Numbered from the stretch's first letter, positions 17,568-26,469 are shown. The stretch: 64,000 bases of DNA from an uncultured Coriobacteriaceae bacterium (GCA_902793465.1 CADBDT010000006.1:18975-82974), one strand, 5' to 3'. A program made the numbers and translations. The notes: generated by a model from the sequence alone, not told the origin.

Positions 17568-18200
17568 CTACTTGTTCCAGTCGCTCATCTTGCTAAGGTC
17601 CTGGCCCTTGTTTTCTGTGTTGCCTTGCGACGATGGCTTTGCGTTTTTGGTGGCCTTCTCTATAAACGTGAGCTTGCACGTAGTGGTAAAAGTAGTGCTG
17701 GCCCCGCTTCCGCTCGTGGTCTTTTTTACGATGCCTAACGAGTCTACAATGCAGAGGTATGGTCCATATGCGATGTTCTGTATAACTGCACGAGCTTCCT
17801 CGTACGAGCCCGTTTCGTAGGAAATCTGGCCAACGCGATGTACGGTATTGTCGTCTTTGAGTTCGGGATCATCAAAGTCTATGTGGTATTCGCGATCGGT
17901 GGGAATAACACCGTTGAGGTATGCCATAAGGCTCTGCGTGTTGTCGTAGTTGGGAACAATAATGGGAAGTATCCCCTGCGCCTTGTATGCGTCAACCTCC
18001 GTGGACATTTTTTTGAGCTGCGCGGCCATTGTTTGGTTAGAAACAATCTGGTCCTGTGCCTGGGCAATCTGGGCGTCGAGCTCCGCCGTTTCTGTTTGGA
18101 CCCTAACGAATACGAGCTGATACCATGCAATGACCACAGCAACGAGGGCAAGAAGTGCCAGGAGAACCTTTTCGCGTTTGGAAAACGTATACGTTAGCAT
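17568..18200 (-). CDS. pilO: Type IV pilus assembly protein PilO-like
   Basis: A 210-residue protein with one membrane segment near the N-terminus (LLALLALVAVVIAWYQLVFV, about 13-32), then a short coiled coil and a small globular domain, the layout of PilO. PilO pairs with PilN on the outer face of the membrane and links the cytoplasmic PilM ring to the pilus. The family is weakly conserved, and the call depends on the layout and on the pilM-pilN-pilO order. The C-terminal 30 residues are hydrophilic and low complexity. It begins 3 bases after the pilN stop; pilM, pilN and pilO form one unit. No pilin or PilB/PilC gene is in the window. Confidence 0.78.
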   Translation of the reverse strand: MLTYTFSKREKVLLALLALVAVVIAWYQLVFVRVQTETAELDAQIAQAQDQIVSNQTMAAQLKKMSTEVDAYKAQGILPIIVPNYDNTQSLMAYLNGVIPTDREYHIDFDDPELKDDNTVHRVGQISYETGSYEEARAVIQNIAYGPYLCIVDSLGIVKKTTSGSGASTTFTTTCKLTFIEKATKNAKPSSQGNTENKGQDLSKMSDWNK

Positions 18201-18202
18201 CC

Positions 18203-18832
18203 CTATTTCTCCTTGTCCTCTGAACCCACCAAGGTAACCACGAGCGTGGTGGTCGATGTCTCTCCCTCTTTCTTCTGGTTTGATGCAGCGGCAACGTTAA
18301 CACGCTCAACGACGCTCTGGCCTTCTAGATCCTTGGCAATGCTGCCCGCCGTCTCCAGTGTTGCGCCTTCCAGCGTAAGCGTTACCGTACCTCCATCTAT
18401 TACGATTCCACTTACCGACGCCTTGGGCATTACGAGCTTTTCCACCATATTAAGAATGGATATGGCATCGGTGGAGTCTCCACCATAACGCGTCATATAT
18501 CCGTCGTAAGCTTCCTTTATGTCCCCGTAGTTTGAAAGAGACGCAGAGAGCTCCTGGGCGGTACTCTGCTGAACGGCAAGCTCCTCGCGCTTTTGCGCGA
18601 CGGCAGTCAGAGGGTCAAGGACACCAAATTTAACAAGCAGCGCACCTACCACAAGCGCAATTACGCCACCAATAACAATCGAGCGAACGTCCATGGACTT
18701 CTCGGACGTTTGGTAGAGGTTCATGGTCCTCTTGGTCGGATAGTCCACGTTGCCGCCGCCAGAATTCCCGCCCTTCTTAAGGCGACTGGTTATAAAGGAC
18801 AGGTTTATTTCTTTTTTCCAATCAAGCGCCAT
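18203..18832 (-). CDS. pilN: Type IV pilus assembly protein PilN-like
   Basis: A 209-residue single-pass membrane protein. The N-terminus MALDWKKEINLSFI contains the 'INL' type motif by which PilN binds the groove of PilM. A membrane segment follows at about residues 52-70 (VIGGVIALVVGALLVKFGV), then a coiled-coil stretch and a small alpha/beta domain. The start codon lies inside the last codons of pilM (11-base overlap), typical of translational coupling. The N-terminal part before the membrane is longer than usual (about 50 residues, with a GGNSGGGN linker). The role is inferred from gene order and layout. Confidence 0.8.
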   Translation of the reverse strand: MALDWKKEINLSFITSRLKKGGNSGGGNVDYPTKRTMNLYQTSEKSMDVRSIVIGGVIALVVGALLVKFGVLDPLTAVAQKREELAVQQSTAQELSASLSNYGDIKEAYDGYMTRYGGDSTDAISILNMVEKLVMPKASVSGIVIDGGTVTLTLEGATLETAGSIAKDLEGQSVVERVNVAAASNQKKEGETSTTTLVVTLVGSEDKEK

Positions 18833-19841
18833 TGATGCTCGCCTCGCCCTCTAGCAGACTTGCAATCGCCATAGTGTACGAGCCTCCGTTGTCCAACTCC
18901 ATCATTTCGGGAGGCATGACCATCGTGGCAAGCTCCAAGGGTATGGGAAAAGCCCTTACCACCACGTCCAGCAGCTGGGGTATTTCTACGCCACCACCCA
19001 GCAGATACATGCGCTCGACGTCGTTCTCGTTCGAGAAGTTATAGAAGTTTATAACCTTGTTTATCTCGAAGCACAAGCGGTCGTACACCGCCTCGCACTC
19101 GGGGGCATCCAGGACGCCCTCGAAGTTGGACGCCTTGTACGTGCTTGCCACATGACGGTCCACGTTCTTTATGTCTGCAATAACGGCGTCCAGGTCCCTA
19201 CAACCAAAGTCGATAGTCTTTGACGCCTTGAACTTAGATCCCTTAAACAGCTGCACAGAAACATGCTCATAGCCAATGTTAATAAATACCTGATGCAAGC
19301 CGTCCTCTATGGGGTTGCGGTTAAGATAGTCTATTAGAAGTCGCGTGTATGCCATCTGTGAGGGAATTACCACCTTTAGGCGGAACCCGGCCTTTTTGAG
19401 CATGGCCGCGCGCTCCTCTATGAGCTTTTTGCTTGCCGCTGCCGCATACAGCTCCAGCCGCTCGGGCTTTCCCTCCTCGTCCGACACCATTTCGTCCACT
19501 GCGTAATCGTATACGTAGTTGCCAGGGTCCTCGTCTATGTAGTCCCTAAACTCATAGGGAAGGTTTAGCTTAAGCTCCGCGTCGGTCATGGGCGGAAGGG
19601 TAACATGCCTAAAGAAGGAGCCACTCTCTCCCAGCACCATAACTACATCGCGCGCCCGTATACGCTCTTCCTTGCGAATGCTTGCAATAAGGCTCACAAG
19701 CGTCTGAGGCGCTATTACGCCATCCTCGCCTATTATGTTCTCCGGTAATGGACGGGAGATTAGGCGCACCGTTCCGCCATCGCGGAAAGCGAACTTTATC
19801 GATGCTGTCCCTAAGTCCATTCCCACTATAGAAGCCGCCAT
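18822..19841 (-). CDS. pilM: Type IV pilus assembly ATPase-like protein PilM
   Basis: A 339-residue cytoplasmic protein of the actin/FtsA-like PilM family. It begins ASIVGMDLGTASIKFAF, the phosphate-1 loop of the actin fold, and has FINIGYEHVSVQLF and MYLLGGGVEIPQL as the later nucleotide-binding strands. PilM polymerises in the cytoplasm and binds the N-terminus of PilN. The start was set at the ATG at 19841, which follows TTGGAGG; the longer reading frame would add a hydrophobic leader foreign to the family. It is 63 bases downstream of pilD on the same strand and overlaps pilN. Confidence 0.87.
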   Translation of the reverse strand: MAASIVGMDLGTASIKFAFRDGGTVRLISRPLPENIIGEDGVIAPQTLVSLIASIRKEERIRARDVVMVLGESGSFFRHVTLPPMTDAELKLNLPYEFRDYIDEDPGNYVYDYAVDEMVSDEEGKPERLELYAAAASKKLIEERAAMLKKAGFRLKVVIPSQMAYTRLLIDYLNRNPIEDGLHQVFINIGYEHVSVQLFKGSKFKASKTIDFGCRDLDAVIADIKNVDRHVASTYKASNFEGVLDAPECEAVYDRLCFEINKVINFYNFSNENDVERMYLLGGGVEIPQLLDVVVRAFPIPLELATMVMPPEMMELDNGGSYTMAIASLLEGEASINGA

Positions 19842-19904
19842 ACGTACCTCCAAGAAACAGCAAAACAATATATACATAATACGCGAATTCTCGCGCTCGT
19901 TACT

Positions 19905-20789
19905 TTACAAATGGACCAACGACAAGTACCAAGAAACCACTTGCGGACCAACCAACATAGTAACCCAACAGGAAAGCGCAATGGCCGGGCCAAAGGGAAT
20001 GAGTCGCGACTGCGCGTCTTCTACCACCTCGCTGGCATCCGCGTCCACCTCCGTTTGTGCAATCTCACCGGTTTCCGGATCCTCGCCGGCGTTTGTCGCG
20101 CGCTTGCCTACCGCGGCCAAAACGATTCCAAGCACGCATGCCAGAATAATAAGGAAGAGGGACTGCTGCCAACCAAAATACAACCCAGCAACAAAGAGGA
20201 GCTTTACGTCTCCTCCGCCAAGGCTCGGTCGCCCAAGCACATGATCCATTACAAGCGACAGCAAAAGAACGGGTACGGCAACAACAAAGGCCCCCACAAG
20301 AGACTCAACAAGCAATGCCAGAGCATCGTGCATTCCAAGCGCGCCTCCTATGCCAATGTAGGCAAGTCGTATAACAATGGCTGCCACTATGGTTGAGTTT
20401 GGTATTACATATATATCGAGGTCGGTGAGCGAAAGTACCAAAAGGGCGCAGCTAAACGCTATGAGCTCCACAGTTGTTAGTGTGAGTCCGTACCTAAGAA
20501 AGAGCGACACAAACACGCATGCACAGAGCGCCTCTACCAGCGGGTAGCGCGCACTCACGCGCGTGCCGCAATAGCGGCATTTTCCACGCAGCAGCAGCCA
20601 ACTAAAAACTGGCACAAGATCCTTTGCGGCAAGCTCGTGACCACAGCTCACGCAATGGCTGCGACCTTTTGTTACCGACTCCCCATGAGCCATGCGCCAC
20701 GCCAGACAGTTAAGAAACGATCCCATGCACAGCCCGAGCAACGCCACGACAAAAACGCAGTATGCCATTGCAAACGATGATTCGAACAC
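19905..20789 (-). CDS. pilD: Prepilin peptidase (A24 family)
   Basis: A 294-residue polytopic membrane protease that cuts, and often methylates, type IV prepilins. The zinc-binding cytoplasmic loop has two CxxC pairs (HCVSCGHE and KCRYCGTR). The catalytic aspartates lie in LTDLDIYVIP and SLGGGDVKLL, the latter being the GxGD-type motif. About 40 residues after GKRATNAG are acidic and look like an inserted loop. I chose the GTG at 20789 because GGAGGACC is correctly placed; an ATG seven codons later is an alternative. It is upstream of pilMNO on the same strand. Prepilin substrates are not in the window. Confidence 0.9.
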   Translation of the reverse strand: MFESSFAMAYCVFVVALLGLCMGSFLNCLAWRMAHGESVTKGRSHCVSCGHELAAKDLVPVFSWLLLRGKCRYCGTRVSARYPLVEALCACVFVSLFLRYGLTLTTVELIAFSCALLVLSLTDLDIYVIPNSTIVAAIVIRLAYIGIGGALGMHDALALLVESLVGAFVVAVPVLLLSLVMDHVLGRPSLGGGDVKLLFVAGLYFGWQQSLFLIILACVLGIVLAAVGKRATNAGEDPETGEIAQTEVDADASEVVEDAQSRLIPFGPAIALSCWVTMLVGPQVVSWYLSLVHL

Positions 20790-20820
20790 GCGGTCCTCCT
20801 CATAACAAATAAAGTGAACA

Positions 20821-20844
20821 GGCCAGCCACATTTTTGGCTGGCC
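20821..20844. terminator. Hairpin between the Gly/Ser-tailed protein gene and pilD
   Basis: GGCCAGCC and GGCTGGCC form an 8-base stem with an 8-base AT-rich loop. The following T-run on the minus strand is weak, so it may be an attenuating hairpin rather than a strong stop. Confidence 0.5.
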
Positions 20845-20874
20845 CACGTTCCCTATGGATACATATCCCGTTGG

Positions 20875-22065
20875 CTATGGGTTAGTTTGAGTCGTTGCCT
20901 CAGGCGTTGCGACTGCAGGGGTCGGCGTAACCGCGCCGCCGCCACCGCTAGGCGCTTCGGTTCCTCCGCCAGCGCCCGAATCGCCGCTCCCTCCAGAGCT
21001 TCCGCCGCTGTCGCCTCCAGAAGACCCGCCATCGGATCCACCGATGGGCGTACTAGAGCCACCTGTATCGCCGCTAGAGCCACCAGAGCCTGAACCAGAG
21101 CCAGTATCAGAGCTGGAACCGCCGCCGCTTCCGCCGGTCTGGCCACTGTCGGAGGAGCCACCGCTCTGTTGGCCGTCAGTGTAGTCGTCTTGGCTACCCT
21201 GATTATTGCTACCACCGTCGTTATAGTTATCGCGATTGCCTTCTTGCGACTGGTTCTCCTGCTGTTTCTGCTTGTCGGCCTCGCTCTCCACGATCTTTAG
21301 CTTTTCCTTTTCCTCGGCCGCTACGCGCTCGGCTTCCTCTTTTGCCTTCTGCGCCGCCTCTTGCTCCTTTATGGCCTCTTCGCGACGCTCGCGCGCGGCT
21401 TCCGCCAAAGAATCGGCATGCTGCGTTCGCTCTGGGTCGGCACGAACAAAGGCACATGCTTGGTCAATCTGTTCGTCGGTTACCGCCAAGGCACCTATGG
21501 GAGCAAACGTAACGTAGTCGGATACACTGTTGGATACAGAAAAATCCTCCCCAACTTCCACGTTAAAGGTAACGGCTGGATTGCTGTATACGACTCCAGA
21601 CGACGCAATGGGCATGCCCACAAGGGTAATCTCGTACGAACCGGGCTCAAGTCGCAGGCCGCTACCATCCTTGGACACGTACGTGTCTTTGTCTACGCCC
21701 TCGCCAGCCTTAGTGGTGCCAGTGAGCTTTATGGGAACGCGCGAGCTCCTGTTGTCGAGCTCAGGAACGTACAGTGGCAACGAGACTGCCGCACGATTGT
21801 CGTCGAAGCTTTCGGCAGCACCCTGTTTGTACGCATCTAAAACCGTAGTGTTTTGCGACGGCTTAAGAAATAGCACGTACGAAAATCCAGAGAGACACAT
21901 TATGGCAATCGCAGCACAGGCAATCGCACCTACAAGCTGAGGAACGCTCTTGTTGCTAAGGGGTCTTTGCACCGAATGACCGGCAAACCTGTCCTCAACG
22001 CTCACCGGCTCATACGTCTGCATGTCCAGCGAATCAAAAGGTTGCTCCTGATCGTACACGCCCAT
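20875..22065 (-). CDS. Membrane-anchored protein with Gly/Ser-rich tail, probably surface-linked, unknown function
   Basis: A 396-residue protein: a hydrophilic N-terminus of about 50 residues, one membrane segment (GAIACAAIAIMCLSGFSYVLFL), an extracytoplasmic domain to about residue 200, a charged coiled-coil stretch rich in Glu, Ala and Lys (about 200-260), and a tail of some 130 residues almost all Gly, Ser, Asp and Pro. I do not recognise a family. The ATG at 22065 is preceded by GAGGAGG. The gene directly precedes pilD, so a role on the pilus platform or in wall crossing is conceivable, but this is inference from position. The tail resembles the flexible spacers that let wall-spanning proteins cross a thick peptidoglycan layer. 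Confidence 0.7.
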   Translation of the reverse strand: MGVYDQEQPFDSLDMQTYEPVSVEDRFAGHSVQRPLSNKSVPQLVGAIACAAIAIMCLSGFSYVLFLKPSQNTTVLDAYKQGAAESFDDNRAAVSLPLYVPELDNRSSRVPIKLTGTTKAGEGVDKDTYVSKDGSGLRLEPGSYEITLVGMPIASSGVVYSNPAVTFNVEVGEDFSVSNSVSDYVTFAPIGALAVTDEQIDQACAFVRADPERTQHADSLAEAARERREEAIKEQEAAQKAKEEAERVAAEEKEKLKIVESEADKQKQQENQSQEGNRDNYNDGGSNNQGSQDDYTDGQQSGGSSDSGQTGGSGGGSSSDTGSGSGSGGSSGDTGGSSTPIGGSDGGSSGGDSGGSSGGSGDSGAGGGTEAPSGGGGAVTPTPAVATPEATTQTNP

Positions 22066-22200
22066 TGGTGACCTCCTCAAGTAAAGAGTCTATATAGCTA
22101 TATTACCTAGTGCGCACAGTGCTGTCTCATGTTTTTTCTCACTACTCAATATGACCACCGTTAGCAAGGGCAGTTAGTAAGAATCTTGGGCAGGGGCAGT

Positions 22201-22325
22201 CCCAAAAGAAGCGCCAAATCCTTCCGGCAGCCCAGAAAGCACCGTGCTCAAACAGTCCTCACTTCGTTGCGGAACTGCGCGTGGCTGCTTTTTGGGCCGC
22301 CTGGCGGATTTGGTTCTTCTTTAGG
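22201..22325. repeat. Family B hairpin element, copy 3
   Basis: The conserved core (GTGCTCAAACAGTCCTCA, GCGGAACTGCGCG) lies between locus-specific arms with CCAAATCC at the left and GGATTTGG at the right. The inner stem has GGCAGCCCA/TGGGCCGCC in place of the GGCGCCATGG seen in other copies, again with matching changes on the two sides. Confidence 0.85.
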
Positions 22326-22332
22326 GGCAGGA

Positions 22333-22380
22333 GCAGTCCCCCAGTCGAGTCATTGAACAAGACTTTAACTGAGGGACTGC
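22333..22380. repeat. Family D hairpin
   Basis: GCAGTCCCCCAGT and ACTGAGGGACTGC form an imperfect 13-base stem. It ends about 30 bases past the dehydrogenase stop codon and may serve as its terminator. Confidence 0.6.
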
Positions 22381-22411
22381 CTTCAATTGCTATACCGTCG
22401 TATTCGAGGTA

Positions 22412-23500
22412 CTAGGCTACTACCGAGCGCTCCACGTAGTCGATGCCGCGCTCCTTGGCAACGGCGTTCGTAAGCGTTACACGAGCAATCTCGCCAAGGG
22501 CCTGCTTGGTGAAGAAGGCCTGGTGAGAGGTAACTACCACGTTGGGGAACGAGCAGAGGCGCGCCGTAATGGAGTCCACGAGCTCACCGGAGCGGTTGCG
22601 GTATACGTTCTCGTTCTCCTCCTCGTACACGTCGAGGCCCACGGCGCCAAACTTGCCGCTCTTTATGCCGTGGATGATGGCAATCGTGTCTACCAGGCCG
22701 CCGCGACCGGTGTTCACGAAAATGACGCCGTCCTTCATCTTGGAAACGGCATCCTCGTCGATCATGTGATAGCTGTCCTTGTTCAGGAACGCGTGCAGCG
22801 AAATGAAGTCTGCAACCTCGTACAGAGGGTCGTAGCTCACGCGACGGTCTGCAAAGCCGACGCCCTCGATAAGGCAGTTGGCCTTCTCGTCGTATACCAT
22901 TTGGCCATCGGCATTGTATACGGGCACGTACTCGTCTACGATCCCGGCATCTACGAGAGCCTTGTTGGGGCCGAGGTCGGCACCGACGACCTTCATGCCA
23001 TAGCCCTTGCAGATCTTGCAGAGGGCTGCGCCAATGCGACCGGTGCCAATGATGCCCGCGGTTTTGCCGATGAGCGTCTCGCCAACGAGGCCGTCCAGCG
23101 AGAAGTCGTTCTCGCGAACGCGGATGTAGCCCTTGTGGATACGACGGTTTGCCGTCTGGCCGATGGCCATGGCGTGCTCGGCGATGGCCTCGGGGCTGTA
23201 TGCGGGCACTCTGGTTACGGTAATGCCCAGCGACTTTGCCATCTGGTGGTCAACGGCGTCGAATCCCGCGCAACGCATGAGGATGTGCTTAACGCCCAGG
23301 CCGGCAAGGATCTCCACTGCCATAGCGTTAATGTTGGCGTTTACGAACGCGCAGACGGCGTCATAGCCGTTGGCCAGAATAGCCGTACGCCACGTAAGGT
23401 TGGTCTTGGTATAGGTAATGTCGACCTCGGGGAAGTCGGGCAGAACCTCGTCGAACGACTTGCGGTCATACTCGGTGGCGCCAAAAAAGAGAAGCTTCAT
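22412..23500 (-). CDS. ldhA: D-2-hydroxyacid dehydrogenase, probably D-lactate dehydrogenase
   Basis: A 362-residue cytoplasmic NAD-dependent enzyme of the D-isomer-specific 2-hydroxyacid dehydrogenase family. It would reduce pyruvate to D-lactate or a similar 2-ketoacid. The NAD site is GIIGTGRIGAAL (about 147-158). The substrate Arg lies in VNTGRGGLVD, the acid in the GLDVYEEE stretch, and the catalytic His in TSHQAFF (about 325). The end region TSHQAFFTKQALGEIARVTLTNA resembles D-LDH of lactic acid bacteria. The insertion around residues 180-200 is longer than in LdhA. The ATG at 23500 follows GGAAGGAC. Pyruvate kinase lies next upstream, about 550 bases away, separated by a large repeat element. 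Specificity for lactate is likely but not proven. Confidence 0.87.
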   Translation of the reverse strand: MKLLFFGATEYDRKSFDEVLPDFPEVDITYTKTNLTWRTAILANGYDAVCAFVNANINAMAVEILAGLGVKHILMRCAGFDAVDHQMAKSLGITVTRVPAYSPEAIAEHAMAIGQTANRRIHKGYIRVRENDFSLDGLVGETLIGKTAGIIGTGRIGAALCKICKGYGMKVVGADLGPNKALVDAGIVDEYVPVYNADGQMVYDEKANCLIEGVGFADRRVSYDPLYEVADFISLHAFLNKDSYHMIDEDAVSKMKDGVIFVNTGRGGLVDTIAIIHGIKSGKFGAVGLDVYEEENENVYRNRSGELVDSITARLCSFPNVVVTSHQAFFTKQALGEIARVTLTNAVAKERGIDYVERSVVA

Positions 23501-23679
23501 GTTCGTCCTTCCGATCGTGCGCGGCTCTATGCCACGCCAACAACGCAGATAATTGAATAGTAACCCAGTAACGGGCAAACGGCCGCGAGCTATCGGCGAC
23601 AGGCGAACATAATGGTACGAGCAATTCATTCTTGCAAAAGTAGCGACACCGGAACCTCAGGCGGACCGTTCGATAGCGG

Positions 23680-23985
23680 CTAGCCCGGAGCCTGCCCCTA
23701 CGCAATGGCCTAAACCGCGAGGCGCCATGGAAAGCAGCCGCGCGCAGTTCCGCAGCGTAGCGAGGGGCAACCATAAAGGTTAGGGGCACCCAACTCGCGT
23801 GAGGAGCGGAGCGACCGCGTGTGCAGTCTTCGCAGCGAGGGGCAACCAAAGAGGTTAGGGGCACCCAACTCGCGCGAGGAGCGTAGCGACCGCGTGTGCA
23901 GTCTATGCGAGGACTGTTTGAGCACGGCGCTTGTCCATGGCGCCGAAAGGTTTAGGCCATTGCGTAGGGGCAGGCTCCGGGCTAG
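23680..23985. repeat. Family B hairpin element, copy 4, expanded by an internal tandem repeat
   Basis: The outer arms are 37 nt and exactly complementary (left begins CTAGCCCGGAGCC, right ends GGCTCCGGGCTAG). The family core is present in reverse orientation but is split by two tandem copies of a 75-nt sequence (23759-23833 and 23834-23908). It is the longest element in the window. Confidence 0.9.
23759..23908. repeat. Two tandem 75-nt units inside a family B core
   Basis: Both units begin AGCGAGGGGCAACC, contain GGTTAGGGGCACCCAACTCG and end GACCGCGTGTGCAGTCT; they differ at about six positions. The sequence was not seen elsewhere in the window. Confidence 0.85.
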
Positions 23986-24045
23986 GCCCACCACTAAAGT
24001 TTTTTGGGCAGCTCTTGGCCGTCATTTATTTGTAGTCTTAAGATC

Positions 24046-25503
24046 CTATCGAACTTGGGCAACCTCAATCATGTTGGTGGAGGAAACGTAGGTGTCGTCG
24101 TAGGGCGTCGTCTGCGGGTCACCTGCCATAACCACCACAAGGTCGCCGTCCTCAACGAAGTCCAGCTGCTTTGCAATCTCTATAGCGTTGTAGCACGCAT
24201 CCATATGGGTCTCTTGCTCGGTGGTCTTTATGCCACGCACGCCCCAGTTAAAGCACATGCGTCGCAAGGCCGCTTCCATGGATGAGAAGGCGTAGATTGG
24301 CTGGCGAGGCCTCGAGGCGGCAACCAGGCGGGCGGTGCGACCAGTGTGCGTGGTGCACAGAATGGCCCTGGCCCGCACACTGTCGGCAATAACCACGCTG
24401 GTGGTCCCGATTGTGGTGTTCACATTGCGAATGCCCTGGCGCTCTGGTGGAATGCGCTTCTCGCCACGATGCTTCTCGGTCTCCAGGCATATGGATGCCA
24501 TGGTCTTTACGGCACTTACGGGATAATGGCCAGAGGCGGTCTCGCCGCTAAGCATAACGCAGTCGGTGCCATCATAGATGGCGTTTGCAACGTCGGCAAC
24601 TTCGGCTCGCGTGGGACGCGGGTTGCGAATCATGGAGTCGAGCATCTGCGTGGCCGTAATAACCGGCGTATAGGTCTTGTTGCAGCGACGAATAATCATC
24701 TTTTGCACGTGGGGCACCTGCTCCTCGGGTATCTCTACGCCAAGGTCGCCACGAGCCACCATAATGCCGTCGGAGTGAGCAATTATCTCCACGTAGTTTT
24801 CCACGGCAAGTGTGCACTCGATCTTGGAGAAGATCTGAATGTCCTGCTTGTCCATGTCGGCGCAGATGGCACGAATCTCCTCTACTGCGCCACCGTCGCG
24901 AATAAACGAGGCGGCAATCGCATCGATGCCAAGCTCGCAGCCAAACCTAATGTCCGCCTCGTCCTGTGGGGTAACCGAAGGGAGTCCAATGTTGACGCCC
25001 GGAACGTTTATGCCCTTGCGCTCGCCAAGCTCGCCACCGTTCTTTATGCGGCAGCGAATGTCGGTGCCGGCAACGCTGAGGACCTCCAGCTCAATAAGGC
25101 CGTCGTCCATAAGGATAGTCGATCCCTTTTGCACATCGCTGGGAAGACCCTCGTACGATACGGAAATGCACTCAGACGAGCCAAGCACGGTATTGGTGGT
25201 AAGAACGATTTCGCTTCCCTCTTCGAGCGTTACCTTTTCGTGATCCACGAGCAAACCGGTACGCACCTCCGGACCCTTGGTGTCCAGAAGTATGGCTATG
25301 TTTGCGCCTTCTTCGGCAGCAATCGTGCGCACGCGCTCGATGTTCTTGCGGTGATAGTCGTGGCTACCATGGCTAAAGTTAAACCGCGCCACGTTCATAC
25401 CGTTGCGAATAAGCTCGCGCAGCACGTTGTCGTCTTCGGTTGCAGGTCCCATGGTGCACACTATTTTGGTGCGCTTGTTGGCTATATTGGCAGGGATGGC
25501 CAT
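24046..25503 (-). CDS. pyk: Pyruvate kinase
   Basis: A 485-residue glycolytic enzyme that makes pyruvate and ATP from phosphoenolpyruvate and ADP. Signatures: TKIVCTMGPAT at the start, MNVARFNFSHGSHDYH for phosphate and potassium binding, IFSKIECTLAVENY with the catalytic Lys, MVARGDLGVEIP for metal binding, and PVITATQMLDSMIRNPRPTRAEVADVANAI. The C-terminal regulatory domain is present (residues about 355-485) without the extra PEP-mobilising domain found in Bacillus enzymes. The ATG at 25503 follows GGAG. It is divergent from nothing: the AmmeMemoRadiSam genes lie upstream on the same strand, 123 bases away, probably a separate unit. Confidence 0.97.
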   Translation of the reverse strand: MAIPANIANKRTKIVCTMGPATEDDNVLRELIRNGMNVARFNFSHGSHDYHRKNIERVRTIAAEEGANIAILLDTKGPEVRTGLLVDHEKVTLEEGSEIVLTTNTVLGSSECISVSYEGLPSDVQKGSTILMDDGLIELEVLSVAGTDIRCRIKNGGELGERKGINVPGVNIGLPSVTPQDEADIRFGCELGIDAIAASFIRDGGAVEEIRAICADMDKQDIQIFSKIECTLAVENYVEIIAHSDGIMVARGDLGVEIPEEQVPHVQKMIIRRCNKTYTPVITATQMLDSMIRNPRPTRAEVADVANAIYDGTDCVMLSGETASGHYPVSAVKTMASICLETEKHRGEKRIPPERQGIRNVNTTIGTTSVVIADSVRARAILCTTHTGRTARLVAASRPRQPIYAFSSMEAALRRMCFNWGVRGIKTTEQETHMDACYNAIEIAKQLDFVEDGDLVVVMAGDPQTTPYDDTYVSSTNMIEVAQVR

Positions 25504-25626
25504 GAATTGCTCCAATCTGTTGTTGGTACCCACCACATTATAGATAGATTAAGGTCTATGAATGCACGCGTTCGACCAACGATGCGAATAATCCTACAAG
25601 AGCCACGGGCAACTACAGCCAACGTG

Positions 25627-26469
25627 CTAGCAGTTGCCGGTAAACACATGCCGAAGGTTGCTACGCGCAACCTCTGCAAGCGCATATACCGTGGCAACAG
25701 GCGTGGGTCCCACGTCCGTCTTGCGCCACGCGGGAAAGAAGCGTGACACATGCAGCACAATGGAGGGGTCTACGGAGGCAAGCCACAACGAGAGCTCCTC
25801 CATCTCCTCCGGTGTGTCATTTACGCCTGGCACCACCAGCGTGGTAACCTCCAGGTGGCACCCCGGCTCGCATGCCAGGATCTCTATGGTACGCTGCGTT
25901 GCGCGAAGGTCTCCGCCAAGGGAGGCGTAGGTGCCGGCCCGAATCGACTTGAGGTCTATGTTCGCGGCATCCAAAAGCGGCGCCACCTCCTCTGCCACCT
26001 TGCGGTTTACGCAACCAGCAGATACGAGCGCGTTTGCAAGCCCGGCCTCGCGCACGAACAGCGCCGCGTCGCGCACGTATTCCCAGCACACGAGTGGCTC
26101 GTTATACGTGTAGGCCACGCCCACCATGCGTGCGTCGCTCTCGTGTGCCTGCGCCGCAAGGAGCGCCAGCTCCTCGGGCAACACGCTGCGCCATGCAACC
26201 TCGCTCTCCCCCACCTGCGATATGCTTGCGTTCTGGCACCACGGGCATCGTAGGTTGCAGCCGTATCCACCCACCGACAAGATTGTGGAACCAGGCTTCC
26301 ATAGGGCGAGCGGCTTCTTTTCCACGGGATCTATGGCAATCGACGTCAGGCGTCCATAGGCCAAAGGCAGCACCCGACCGTTAACGTTCCCCCGGGCCCT
26401 GCACGCTCCCAACGAGCCCGGTACAAGCCTGCATGCATGGGGACACACTTCGCAGCGCGCACTTGTCAC
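25627..26469 (-). CDS. amrS: AmmeMemoRadiSam system radical SAM enzyme
   Basis: A 280-residue radical SAM protein (PflA-like, AmrS). It begins with a cysteine-rich region (ARCEVCPHACRLVPGSLGACRARG), as in family members. The radical SAM cluster motif CxxxCxxC is CNLRCPWC at about 71-78, followed by VAYTYNEPLVCWEYV and later GVNDTPEEM. The family is predicted to work with Memo-like and AMMECR1-like partners on an unknown substrate, perhaps a protein or nucleic acid modification. The GTG start overlaps the stop of the preceding gene by 4 bases (GTGA), so the two are translationally coupled. No other gene belongs to the unit. Confidence 0.9.
   Translation of the reverse strand: MTSARCEVCPHACRLVPGSLGACRARGNVNGRVLPLAYGRLTSIAIDPVEKKPLALWKPGSTILSVGGYGCNLRCPWCQNASISQVGESEVAWRSVLPEELALLAAQAHESDARMVGVAYTYNEPLVCWEYVRDAALFVREAGLANALVSAGCVNRKVAEEVAPLLDAANIDLKSIRAGTYASLGGDLRATQRTIEILACEPGCHLEVTTLVVPGVNDTPEEMEELSLWLASVDPSIVLHVSRFFPAWRKTDVGPTPVATVYALAEVARSNLRHVFTGNC

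Larger units (their letters stand above)
22066..22411. other. Intergenic region with hairpins of families B and D
   Basis: This 346-base gap holds a family B element (22201-22325) and, directly after it, a family D hairpin (22333-22380) near the end of the dehydrogenase gene. No small gene was seen. The promoter of the membrane protein gene should lie near 22080-22140. Confidence 0.6.
23501..24045. other. Intergenic region dominated by a 306-nt family B element
   Basis: Most of this 545-base gap is the element at 23680-23985. The parts next to it (23501-23679 and 23986-24045) should hold the ldhA promoter and the end of the pyk transcript; I see no gene in them. Confidence 0.6.

Noticed and set aside
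24346-25746. A 466-codon open frame on the plus strand
   Set aside because: It is antisense to pyruvate kinase, whose motifs are unmistakable.
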